Assembly: GCA_030674155.1 (NCBI GenBank)
Contig: CM060318.1
Coordinates: forward strand, 71,484,552 to 71,548,551
DNA: 64,000 bases
From: Stramonita haemastoma
Lineage: Eukaryota; Mollusca; Gastropoda; Neogastropoda; Muricidae
Reading direction: 5' to 3'
The position numbers were made by a program, and so were the translations under genes. Below, piece after piece: positions 1 to 31,700 of the stretch (positions are counted from its first letter, which is position 1; each line of letters begins with the position of its first letter). The notes below the pieces were generated by a model. The model saw nothing but the letters and a program-made list of their open reading frames with translations, searched no databases and was not told the DNA's origin.

Positions 1-456
1 AGACCTGCCCACGCACACATAATAGAGCATAACACTGGATAGTTAATGAGGAGTTGGCAGTATACTGTAGATCAAGCTTGAACTATGTGCAAAGATAGAG
101 TGAAGTTCTTGATTGTGTTTTACAAGTGTTAAGGCATGATGCTTTTTTTTTTTGCTTTTTTTTTTTTTTTAAAGACAAGAGAGGGGAGTGGTGAAGATGA
201 AATGAAAAATACAATTGCTTGAGGATGAAAAAAACAAAAAGAGCAACTGTACATAGGTGAACAGGTGCAGTAAAGAAGTGAAATGAGACGCTATCAATAC
301 AGATATAAGGTAAAGGTGTCCCATAACATATGTGGTCATAGGGGAGTGAGGCGTCAGAGACCTCAGCTCCTCTAAGGGCCAGCATATTGAGGGCGGCACC
401 CATCTCCTCTCCCTCGCAGCTTTACCTTCCCTGTCCCAGCAGTTTCACTAATGTAG
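1..456. other. End of an LLGL intron
   Basis: Non-coding sequence preceding the first in-window LLGL exon. It holds T/A homopolymers around 142-172 and ends in a pyrimidine-rich tract with the acceptor AATGTAG. An in-frame TAG sits exactly at the acceptor, so coding cannot extend further left. No other gene was seen. Confidence 0.7.
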
Positions 457-20326
<19,870 letters not shown>

Positions 20327-20569
20327 CCTGGGAAGACAGCAGATGAGGGATAACAGCAGCAAGCACCAGTGGAGAATGCCATACTGACAGCCCTCACCAT
20401 ACACCCAGTCAACAGGGATACATCGGTGCAGCCGCAGGAAGGGGAGAGAGCTTGCTCTGTTGACAAAACGTCCAGGAAAACACCAGCGCTGCAGGATGTG
20501 GCCTGTTGTGAAGGGGCAGTACTGTGACACAGTGCAGCAGATTCTCCATGTTCACTGTCGTGTAGGACG

Positions 20570-20681
20570 TGGGAGGTTTCGTTCACAACTGTGGGAGGTT
20601 TCGTTCACAACTGTGGGAGGTTTCGTTCACAACTGTGGGAGGTTTCGTTCACAACTGTGGGAGGTTTCGTTCACAACTGTG
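20570..20681 (+). repeat. 22-bp tandem repeat in LLGL 3' UTR
   Basis: Five head-to-tail copies of GTGGGAGGTTTCGTTCACAACT, essentially without divergence. This implies recent expansion. Confidence 0.92.
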
Positions 20682-21519
20682 GGAACTCCCAAGACTGGAA
20701 GGAAACTCGAGTGTGTCTTCAGCCAATGGTCTGCTTGCTGTGTCTGTGCATCAAGGGTTGTGGGTGCTTGCAGAGCTTTACAGTGCAATGGAATGAAAGT
20801 GTGAGTGTGTGTGTGCGTGTGTATTCGAGAACAGAGAGTTGAAGATGCAGAGAAATGTGTTACTGGCAAAGGCCTGGGCAGGCTGCATGTGTGTGGAATC
20901 GAGCCTGCCCATGAGGAGCCAAAGCTTTCGGACTCTTGTATATGCAGAAAAGAAGTGTTGTAGTTAGCTGGCTGTGTGAACGATGCTAGGTGCTGAATAG
21001 AATATTTTCCTATACAGGTTCTTCTCACTGACATATTAAGCTTGTCAAAGACTGCCTCCGTCATATATGTGGTAAAGCTTCAAGTGTTTTTCTTGTTCCA
21101 TGCAACACATTCCATCAGGGTTCTTTGCATTCGAGGATATGGTGGTGGTGGGATTCGGAAAGGGATGTTAATTTTATGATGAGGTTTTTTATACAGAGAC
21201 GGTGTCAGAGAATGCTATGAATTTAATCAGAATGGAGTGTAGTTTGGTGTTGGGGGGGAAGGTGGTTCAAATGAAATGTTCATGCTACCAGTGTTCAGTC
21301 CCAGTCCTCTGACGAAGAATCTGCCTGCCAAGGGCGTACCTTCTGCCAGCAAAAGCGTATTCATCAGTTACTGTAGATAGCGTCTTGTGCGATGCGTGGT
21401 CCGTGGATGGATGGATTGTTCATGCATCATGGCATCGCTGGTGTTGGCCCCTCCCTTCACTGGTGGAGCTTCAGGAGAAACTGAAGTTTTGCTCACTTCT
21501 GTCATATCAGTGTGATGCT

Positions 21520-21560
<41 letters not shown>

Positions 21561-21772
21561 GTGTGTGTGTGTGTGCGCGTATGCACACATGCTAATGGTT
21601 GTACTTGTCCTAATATGACATAAACTGAAGAGCTTCAGTGCTTGTGTCCTACAGGTTGCATTTTTAAAGAGTTTTTGTATTTCCTTTTTACTTGCATTTT
21701 GTAGAGGTTTTGATTGTGCTGCTAAAAAATTATTGTGGCCTTTGGTTCTGTAGAGGTGGAACTTGGTGTGTC

Positions 21773-21856
<84 letters not shown>

Positions 21857-23380
21857 CATGAGAGAGAGTCTATGACTGAACACCAAACAGTTGCATGTGT
21901 TTTGGTGTTGACTGTCCATGTTTATGAACCATGGTTGTTGTAAACCAGGCCACAAGAGTTGTGCTGGAAACGCAATGAAAAGAAAGCGTCGTTTTGTATT
22001 GAATGCAAAACCCCGTTGTTAGATGACACATTCCTTACACAGACTAGGTGCGAGTTGTTACCTATCCTTGTCCTGTATGTAGGATCAGTTACTACTCTTA
22101 TCTCAGGATGTAGAACTTGTGTACTAGTGAAGAGTATATCAGTGATCATGTGTAAAACGAATATATACATCTGTGGTCACAACACATAGGACATAAAATT
22201 TTAGAATCCCTCCGATAAAAGGTTTTGTTTTGTACTTCGAGTGGAAAGTCTCTCAAACATGGAAAGGAAGAAAACTGTACTAGTGAATTTATCATGATAA
22301 ACATTGATTTTATGAAAAATATTTTACAGCTCATTCTTTTTCCAGCTCTTTTTATTTGGAACTTTCCCCCCATCTTTTAGAAGAGTTTGATAAGAGTTTT
22401 CATTCCTTCAGGAGTTCGATGAAAGATTTTGAAAATGATCATTAGTGCTAAAGAAAGGAGATACACAAAGAAGTGATGACAGCGTCGAGTCTGTGTGAAG
22501 CAAGCCTCTCCATTCCTCATTCCTGGCTGGTTAACTCCTCTGGTTTGCCCATTGGTGTGTCTGGTTAAAGACCACAGGTAGACTCAGTGAAGGGTAGTTT
22601 GGTGACAGTCTGTTACCTCTCATCAAGTAGAATCTTTCTTTTATTCTTTCGCAGATGGGATCTTTTTCATATTCTTTCGTTTTTTTCATATGAAATCTGT
22701 CTGAAGGGAACCTACATGCATCCTCAGAAAAAACCCAAAGAATTCTGATGCTCCCTTTTGGCTGGTCCTAGCTTGTGCAGGTGGAAGGATAACTTGTGTT
22801 GGTTGTGCACACAGTGCCAGTAGTGATGGTTTTAAAGACGGTATTTCCAGCAATTTGCGAGTCAGGTGCTGGCATATTTCCAGCAGTCTGGGCATCAGTT
22901 CTCGTGCCATTGTGGTAATATCTGTTTTCAGCAGTTTGTGCAGTCAGCTCCTTTGATAGACACAGGGAGTTGTGCACCCAGCTCTGTGTCTTTGTGCTCT
23001 GTCTGTTGTGTTGGACATGCACAATGATGGATGATGTTTCTTAAAACTTACGTCATACATTAAATGAAGGAAGGTCAACTTGCTCAGTATTTGGGGTTGT
23101 GAGCTTGATGGCCTAGGTCAGAAAATAAATTTCAGTGATGACTTTTTGTTGTCTCCTTTCAAATCAAGTAATAGTGTAACTGTTAAGCACACAAGCTTGT
23201 AACCTGTGGAGCAGTACGTCATCACAGCTCTAAAAGCTCTTTTCGTACGTTTTTCTATGTACTGCAGTTAATCTACATCTTCTTAGTTATGGATCTGTTA
23301 ATTTGCCGTGTCCTGGATGTGTTACTCCTAAAGCAAGCAAGATAAGAAAATAAATCTCTTCAAGAATTGCAATAAGAAAC

Positions 23381-23386
23381 AATAAA
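23381..23386 (+). terminator. Candidate LLGL poly(A) signal, proximal
   Basis: AATAAA directly followed by GTGGGGGGGAGGGGAGGG, a G/U-rich downstream element. Confidence 0.45.
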
Positions 23387-25324
23387 GTGGGGGGGAGGGG
23401 AGGGAGGCTCTATCACTAAAATGAAAACAGTGGAAGTTTAGCGAAATGCATTTCGCATGCTCCAGTTTTTAAAAAATGTGTCAGGCTAGGACTGTGACAT
23501 TGGACTTTTAAAAAAGATTACTGTTTAGATATTTTTTGAAGCTCCACTTTTGGAAACTTGGCCCTACGGTAGGGTAATCTGTGAAATACAATAACTCATC
23601 AGTTTTGGTAATGCTGTGTTAATCATTCAGTAGACAACTGAACTTAACTACCTGTCTGTTGGCCAGTTGTGATTTTGTCAGCCATTCCCCATTTCTCCTC
23701 AGAGACATAAACTTCATTGCCAGCTTTTCACCAGCATATTTGTTTGACGATACTTGTGTCATCTTCCTTTTGTACAATGTACTACCCCCTTCCCCAAATC
23801 ATAGTTATGATCAATATTGTAACCCTTTTTACCCCCAAACAGTGATGTTCTGAGCTTGGAAGTTGTGTTGCTTTGCATTGTGGTGATAATGATCGTATCC
23901 AGTGAAGTATTCATGTAATGCCTTTATCATCAATTATTATACTGCGCAACTGGTCTATATCTGGATAAATTATTGGTCTAGTATTAGGTGATCAGTAAGT
24001 TTGGAATATGTTTGTGAAATAAGTTTTGTTCTCTTCAGTTGTTTTGCATACAGTGGCAGCAAGTGAAATCATTTTTAACACCATTTTTTTGTTGTTTGCC
24101 AGTAGAAGAGTGTGAATGCGCAGCATTGCGGTGCAGTGTAAACTTTTTGTTAATGACTTCATTACAGATGCAGTAGGTGCAGTGGCTTGATATCTCTTCC
24201 TTGATGAGTTGCATTAAATTTGCCAATGAAAAGAAATCACTGTTCTCTCTCTCTCCCCTGTCCAAAAAAAAAAAAATTTTTTTTTTTCTCTTTCCTGATC
24301 TGTTTCATGTTAAACTGCTTTTGACCAGTCACTGTGCACATTTTGGAAGCCGTAATCTTTTAACACGTAATTACAATGTAAAGCCAAGGGACTTACCTAG
24401 ATTTTATCGTTTTGGGTAAGTCTTTTCGGTGCTTAAAATAATATGGTTTTTACTTTCATTTATTTCTTCTCCCATTGCATTGGTTCATTCCTTTAGTCTT
24501 TGTTCTCTTTTTTTTTCTTAAAAAAAAATTGGTTCTATGTCTATAGTGCTGTTTTACTGGATTTTTCTGCTGCCTTGTCCATTTGCATCTTTGTTTCTGC
24601 TGTCTATCTGCTGTAATATTGCCTTTTTTTCAAACACTTCAAGAGACTGAAATTCTTCTGGTAATGTTTGCAGTTGTTAAAAAAATCACTTTGCTGTTTT
24701 CTTTTGCTTTATAAAAAAAATCACTGGAAGAATGATGATACAGCTTAGTATACTGGAACGGGAATGAAGTTTCAGAAATCCTCAGAACTTTTGGATTTTC
24801 ACAGTTGTCATTAATGTGTGTGCCCAGCTTTTTTTTCTGTGTCCTGGGTGTTTCCATCAAGTTTGGTTGAAGGCATGAGTTTATTGTTCTAAACCATTAA
24901 GATCTTGTCTACGATTCAGAGATTTTTATGACTCTTTTTTTTTTAAATGATAGTTTTATGATTATAGTACTGCTCTCGTGATTGCTACTTTGGCTGATGT
25001 TGCAAAAATCATCTTTTTGAGTGTATGGGAAAGGGAGATTGAGGAAATAAGCTTACAAATAGATGTATTTCAGCTACTAAAAAATAAAAAAAAGAATATT
25101 GTAAGGTTGTGATCTCCTGTGTGAAATGTGTGCACTGCCTGTTTCTGTTTGGTGTGGTTTTCAGAAAGTAAGTTATATTCTTATTGTTCTGTCTTTTCTT
25201 GCAGATATGAACTGTTACAGTGTGCTTAGCATGTCTGCACTGTCTTCAACACATTGCCATTGCTTTTTATCATCCGCCTCAGAAGACTTTCATTACCGAT
25301 TTTTATGACTGGGGAGTATTCTGC

Positions 25325-25330
25325 AATAAA
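25325..25330 (+). terminator. Candidate LLGL poly(A) signal, distal
   Basis: AATAAA followed within 20 nt by a GTCTGTTTTTATC stretch. It lies near the point where plus-strand T-richness gives way to A-richness. Confidence 0.45.
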
Positions 25331-25345
25331 GCTACATGTCTGTTT

Positions 25346-26384
25346 TTATCATAACCGATTATTTTCTGTCAGTTTGCTCTGTTCTGTGTCTGCATAGATT
25401 TTCTTTGTGTATGGAAGGTTGATCTGTCTTACAGAATTGAAAGAAGTATTGGACAAATATATGAAAATGGTATGAAACACCTGTCTTACAGAATGGAAGG
25501 GACAGTAACCTATACCAAAACATTGTAATGTAAAATTTCTTCAGTATTACATTTACTGTCAGTCTGCAGAGCCCCCATACGCTGCTCTATCAACAGATAC
25601 ACATGCACACCAAGGCAGATGAATGCTCGCATCAATCAGAAGTAGGAGGCAGTTTGTGGGATTTCTGCCTTTTGTATGCTCAGATATGTTCGAGTTCCTT
25701 CTGTTTATATATGTACAGTATGTATCCCAGGCTTGCCTACAACAGTATTTTACAAGAAGTCATCTAACTATTCCCAAACTAGATTTTCCACAATTTAACA
25801 TCATCTTTGTTGTTGCCACCAGCGTCTTTCCCTCTGTCAAAAAACACAAAACAAAACCATTTATTCACCATGGATACAATAGTTAATCTTGCATATATTG
25901 TACATCACAAAATTGTTCCCCTTTCCTTAATTCCATGAGGGGGCAATTGCTTGCAGTGTCCCCTGAGAGGATGGTTTTCTTCTTGCCAATATGAGAATAA
26001 ATATTTGTACCTTTTTGGAAGCACACGCCAACTTTCTTTTTTCTGTTTCATGGAAAGGGCTGCTAGTCGACCATGGTTAAAGGCACTGTGTTTGTGAAAG
26101 TTTGGCAATCAAAAGCAGCTATTTTTGTGACCTACAGCTTTTGCACATCTTTCCTGTAACATCTGTAACTCCACAGGTGCTGCATGACTTTGATATCATC
26201 CACCGCTTCAGAAGGCACATCATACATTTTGGACAGTTCTCTTATTGCCTTATTGAGAAAAAAAATCACCTGGATGCCCATTTAGACTTCAAGTAGTCTG
26301 GTTGAATATAGGTGAAATCTGGCCAGGTAGGCACATCTGGTATATACATTTTGGCTAAGCACGAGCGATGTCTTTTTAACGGAT
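25346..26384. other. Intergenic spacer between convergent genes
   Basis: No recognisable gene, RNA or repeat. AT-rich. Confidence 0.6.
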
Positions 26385-26760
26385 ACTATGGTTGAATGGT
26401 TAAGACCGTATGAGTTTAATCCCAACCATCCATAAAGTTGTGGGTTTGAATCTTGGCAGCATCTAGTGAATTAAAGTTGGGGATTTTTATGATCTCCCAA
26501 GTCAACTTGTAGTGGAGACCTGCCAGTGCCTTAATTCCCCTCACGTATGCAGGAGATAATATATGCATGTCAAAGATCTCATAATTGATGTCGGTGTTTG
26601 GTGGGTTATGGAAACACAAACACACCCAGCATACATCCCTTAAGTCAGAATACGGCTATTTTCATGGTGGACAAATATGGTTACATGTGCAAAATCTCCC
26701 CATCAGTGAACCCCGGAGCTTTCTGAGGAATAGGGGGGGGGGGAGAGATCATCACACAAG
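26385..26760 (+). mobile_element. tRNA-derived SINE
   Basis: The head resembles a tRNA gene with internal Pol III promoter boxes: A-box TGGTTAAGACCG (26396-26407) and B-box GGGTTTGAATC (26443-26453). The body includes GTGGGTTATGGAAACACAAA and AAAATCTCCCCATCAGTGAAC. Body fragments recur at about 35960, 39790 and 45600, showing a family. It cannot be an intact tRNA gene because stems are degraded. Confidence 0.75.
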
Positions 26761-26898
26761 AGTAGCTGAGTTTGTTCAGAACTGAATAAATAGAACCCAG
26801 CCTGTTGACAGCACACGATGACCACATTCCTATTTCTCACCGTCTCCCGTCTACACAATGAAAAAAACCACTGATTCAACATCAAATTGGATTTCTCT

Positions 26899-26904
26899 TT
26901 TATT
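26899..26904 (-). terminator. Candidate distal USP7 poly(A) signal
   Basis: TTTATT on the plus strand, i.e. AATAAA on the minus strand, just before base skew changes toward LLGL. Confidence 0.4.
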
Positions 26905-27652
26905 TATGCCAAGCTTTAAAAAAACAAAACAAAACAAAAAAATGAGAACAGAACCATACCAACACATGCACTCGCATTCTTGATTAAAATCTTGTGCCCT
27001 ATCAGTGTCCACACATTCTGGTACAGGTCTCACACCTCACGTATTATACCACCCACTCTGTCCTTGCTTCCAACACTCGCTTGTGCCATGATCATGCCAC
27101 ACAACACTTTCCACACAATCACTCCAAACTTCACGTCTCGCCCGTTTCATCACACCACAGAACTGAATTATCAGTCCGATATAAGTCAATGATACGCATC
27201 CCCCTCCTCATCAGTCCAACATGAGTCAATAATACGCACCCCCCTCCTCCATTCCATTTCCAAACTGCTAATTGCAATTTTCATCAGGAGTGTGGGGGGT
27301 GGAATTTCAAACCTACACCTCTTCAACAGATTAAATCTCAGCCTTCCCAGCCATTACCAATCACAAAAAATATCAAGTGAATTAATTTCTCCATGCTATG
27401 AAGTCTTTCACATAACTCGTTACTTGAACGATGTGTACTTTCACAAAGTTATGAAGTTGCTGATACACCAAAGGAGAATGCATGATACTTTATCATGATA
27501 ATTCATGAATTATGTCTATCACAAAATTAAAATGCTTATGTTAAAAGTTTTCATCAAGATCAATTTCTAAAGATGATTTTGCTTTTTCACTAATGAACAC
27601 TTCAATCTTTTGTGAAGTAAGCAAAAATTACTCGGGTGGGCAAGTGATTTAA

Positions 27653-28770
27653 CCCTAGTAGCGCTGTTCCCGGATTACTCCGGAGTGACGTAGTAATGCT
27701 TTCTGGCGGCTCCCGGAATATTCCGCGATGACGTCGGTGATCGTAATTGAAGGCTTTCTTTCGCTTTCAAAGGTCATCCAATGAACGTGAAGGCCATTGT
27801 AGGGCCGCAGAAATGGGTGAAGGTCGTCCGCAGTCGCAAGCAACGAGGATTCTGATTGGTTTAGAGGTGTATTTTTTATTTTTTTTGGACGAACGTCGAT
27901 CGCCTGAAAACAAAATGGCGGCAAAGTGTTTGCGCTTGTATCACTCGAAGTATTTTTCGAGTTTTTTGACGATATTGACGGCGATGAGGAGTTTTAGAGG
28001 CTGGATTTGGTTGAATTAAACGATAATAGAGACGATAAGGTAAGGATTGTGAAATATTTTTGAAAAACTTCGGAAAAATTGATCGCGATCGGACTGAATC
28101 GAGCGGCGCTAAGTTTTGTCCAAAGCACTTCATAGCTGCCGGGCGATTTCGATGTCATACATTGTTTTACTTTATTTTAACGCAACACGGCTTCGAAATA
28201 ACTGTTTTTAAGTCATTTCTATATGCTGTCGAGTACTTTGCATCACACGAAATCAAGCGATTGTCGTATTTTCGTCATAGAACGCCGCCAGTTCGCACGA
28301 AATAAGTGTTCACCGCCATGACGATCGCGATCGCGTCGATCATTTCGCTGGACTTTTCCGAGTATTTGACGACCGATAAAGCCACGGAAGCTCTTTATTT
28401 TTTCAAAGCTTATGTCAAGAGACAGTATTTATCGAATCATGACATTTTTGCACCGCAACAACATTGCATATCGTGTTAAAATCAATCTGGGTCACCGACA
28501 TCGCAACAGTGATTGGTAGTGCACGCGCAGTTTTTAAACTTTATTTATTTTTTACATTATCATAAACACTACATGCTGCTATAAAATTTCACTCTTTTAA
28601 AAGCTTGTTATCTAAGCTTTCCAGTGATTTACAACTTTACACACTTAGTTTAGTTTTACATATCAATATCAGGAGTTGTTTGACCCCACCCTACTGCAAA
28701 TCAACAATGGCTGCTGTTAATTCAGCCAGCAGCACCTAGTACCGCTGCCGTTATTACAGCGCTACTAGGG
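27653..28770. mobile_element. piggyBac-like non-autonomous element (TTAA flanks)
   Basis: An 1118-bp element with perfect 15-bp inverted termini CCCTAGTAGCGCTGT and flanking TTAA duplications at 27649-27652 and 28771-28774, the piggyBac superfamily signature. Its interior is richer in CpG than the flanks (CGCGATCGCGATCGCG-like stretch near 28320-28340; palindrome CGGAATATTCCG at 27714-27725). A short acidic plus-strand stretch (DDIDGDEEF at about 27967-27993) before a GTAAGG could be a remnant of a transposase leader. It is followed by a stop and is not claimed as a gene. Confidence 0.85.
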
Positions 28771-31700
28771 TTAAAAATTCTGCTTTATTCATGAAGGAAA
28801 ACACAATCTTTATGCAGTTACATTTGGGTTTAGAAAAAAAAACACACATACAAAAAAACCCCCACAACTTGTTACTGATTAGAAAGATTAAAAATAATAC
28901 TTCGTAAACAATGCAACATTTTCCCTGCAGGAATATCCCCCCCCCCCCAAAAAAAAAAAAAGAAAAAGAAAAGAAAAATAACAAAAAAACACATGGGGGA
29001 GGGGTGACCCTCAGTTCAACCTTTCATCATTAAGTTGTACACAAATCTGACTAGAGTTGTTACAGTGGAGGAACACGTTAATCATGACTACAACTTTTTA
29101 AATCATTACTACTCCCGGGTGAGCTTGAGCAGCTTATGCTAAATTCTTGGTGTCTGCTGTTGTTGACTACAAATCTAAGATCATGCATTTAAGGCAGCAT
29201 TGCAATGAACACTTTATCAATAGTTATTTACCCCATGGGCTAAGTCGCATGACTGCATTACAACCAAATATCAATCTCTGATTGTGTGATAGCTCCAATC
29301 CTATCTATGTACAATCTTTTATCTTTACTTTCATATTCCTCAGCCATGCTGTTTTGAAGTCCTTGACCTTCAAACACACTGTTCCTGCAGCAACTTCCAT
29401 GGCTTCAAGGTCACACAGCATGACAAGTTTGCAGAAGTGAGTTAACTAACTACAGCTACCCTGCACCACATAAACTTTTCCCATGCTGATATGTTGAAAG
29501 CTACAAACAGTTTCTGATTTACACATGGCATTTTTTAGGGGGGTGCAAATGGTTAACCGTCTTATAACTAACTCCACTACATGCCTGTGTAACAACATAT
29601 AGCAAAATGTATTCAAACTGACGTTTTATTTACACGAGAAATAGTATATTTGCATTATAATGGTAGAAAGGACTACTCTATAAAAAGGATGAGCAGTGCA
29701 CCAAACAAGGGTGTGTTTGTGTCAGCAGACAATGATTATGTGGAACTGGCTTATGGGTGTTGTTCTAAACTGCATCTTGAGAAAAAGTACGCACAAACTT
29801 CTTTTCTTTACACTTGTTCTCCAACCATGATACTATCTTCATCAAGTGATGTCATTTTTAGTCTAAATATGCTCAGAAGACATTTTCCTATGCACTGACA
29901 GTATTTCTATTGAGACAAAGCAAAACTACAGGACAAACATTTTCATGAAATATGTATGTGTACAGCACAAAGTGCAGGGGGAAATGGAAAAAGAAAGGCA
30001 GCAGTTTTGGCAGGAGGAGTCAGGGGCAGAAATATTGAAGCCAGCCATAAGCGACTGAATTGAATTTAGTGGGATGAGAAATCCAGAAGCAGTATTAGAT
30101 AATCAAACACTCATTGTCAGATAGAGCTGTCTAATGCACAATGTTTTCCACCTGAACAGCACTTTCTCAAACACAAACAACATGAAAATGTCAGAGAAAA
30201 AAAAAGAAAAAAAGTTCCATTTTCCCCAGTGGTATATGAACTTCAGTGTTGAAATATGCTCTGGAACTATCATCCTTTTGTACCGATTTAAAAACAACAA
30301 CACATTTCTCAGTAACACAAGAGAACAATATAAATCATGACTTGAGATGAGAACTAGACTGTACGAAGTGCACCATCAATATGACAGAAAACCATATCAT
30401 TGCCTCAATAAACCACACACAAATAAAAAAGTACTCTCAAACAGTCAAATAAAAACAAAACAAAACAAAACCTTCAGGAACCTGATTGCACCATTTGTGA
30501 AAACAGTATTTATGAACAATTCTCACATATATGTCATTCCTGAAGGTGACGTCACCGCTAGTTTTTAGTGACTTTTTTCCCCTCCTGTCCATCTGAACAT
30601 GATCAGTATACAAACTACAATAAAGACACTGTCAGGAATAAAATGTTCAGCACCTACTCATGCACAAGTGAGACTGGAAATTTTAAAAAGCACCCTGATC
30701 TCAATTATACAAATGATACAGTTCGATGAGCACCATTCACATCATTCAAGCCACACAACTGAATTACACACCCATCACACTTTTTTAAAGCTCCCTATTC
30801 CCTCACACTTTCTAGATGTCACCACTTTTACTTTGAGCATGAGATTCACAATGTCAGAAAGATCTACACTCCACATGATGGAAACTATCATACATACACA
30901 GACAGTCCAGCACAGATCAGAATGTGAAGAGGAGACCCATAGATGCTTTGCAGGAATCTTTGTCATTTTCCCTTGGGTGTGTGAATAGCTTAGCAGCTGT
31001 GTTTACACTATGCAGTTCACATGTGACAAGACTCTGCAGTCATTCGAAGTTATTCCCTCCCTGTCAGTCTGTCACCAAAACTTTACACAGGGGGGACCTA
31101 CCCTCAGGATCACCAGTAGTCCTACATTGGAGTCGTGAAAAACCGTATTGCTCTACAAATAACATTGACATAAAATAACTTTAAAACTGTACATGACAAT
31201 GTTTTCCTCCATATGCCTACTGAAATGTTAAAAACAAAAATGATTTTTTTGTTCAGAAAAAAAGACTGCCTGTTAATATCTATCTGATAATATTTATCAC
31301 TACACACTGTTTTTAATTGATCATTTGTTCGTAGTAGGAGCACAAAAGGTACAAGCACCTCTGTACCTTTACTGCAGTTAACTGGATTCCCTCACTTTTT
31401 CAGAGGGGGAAACTTAACTTCTTTTCTTTTTATTCCTCCAGCTTTTCTCTATAGTATAGCATTTCTGTCCTGCTGTTCTCATGTCACTCATTTCAATCTC
31501 TGTGCTCCATCGTGTGGATTCTCAGGGTCACAAGTCCACAGGGAGGCTGTCAATGTCAGGCGGCTGTGGGCCACCAGCCTGAGAGGCCCTGCACTGCTGC
31601 AGGTCACTTTGGTGGAGTTCAGTGTGCATGTTCTGAGTAACATATGCAGGACACCACCTGCTAAGCCCCCTACAGATGATAGTTAAAGCTGGACAGAGAC

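Larger units (their letters stand above)
20327..25345 (+). other. Putative LLGL 3' UTR
   Basis: No further Lgl coding sequence. It holds five perfect copies of a 22-bp unit (GTGGGAGGTTTCGTTCACAACT, about 20570-20681), (GT)n at 21522-21578 and (GT)n(GA)n at 21775-21857. AATAAA hexamers at 23381-23386 (followed by a G/T-rich stretch) and 25325-25330 are the likeliest poly(A) signals. The UTR end is not determinable from sequence alone. Confidence 0.6.

Noticed and set aside
26385..26460. Functional tRNA gene
   Set aside because: A- and B-boxes present but the cloverleaf stems are not complementary and a SINE body follows.
27747..28019. 90-residue plus-strand frame in the TTAA element
   Set aside because: No recognisable domain. 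At best a decayed transposase leader in another frame.
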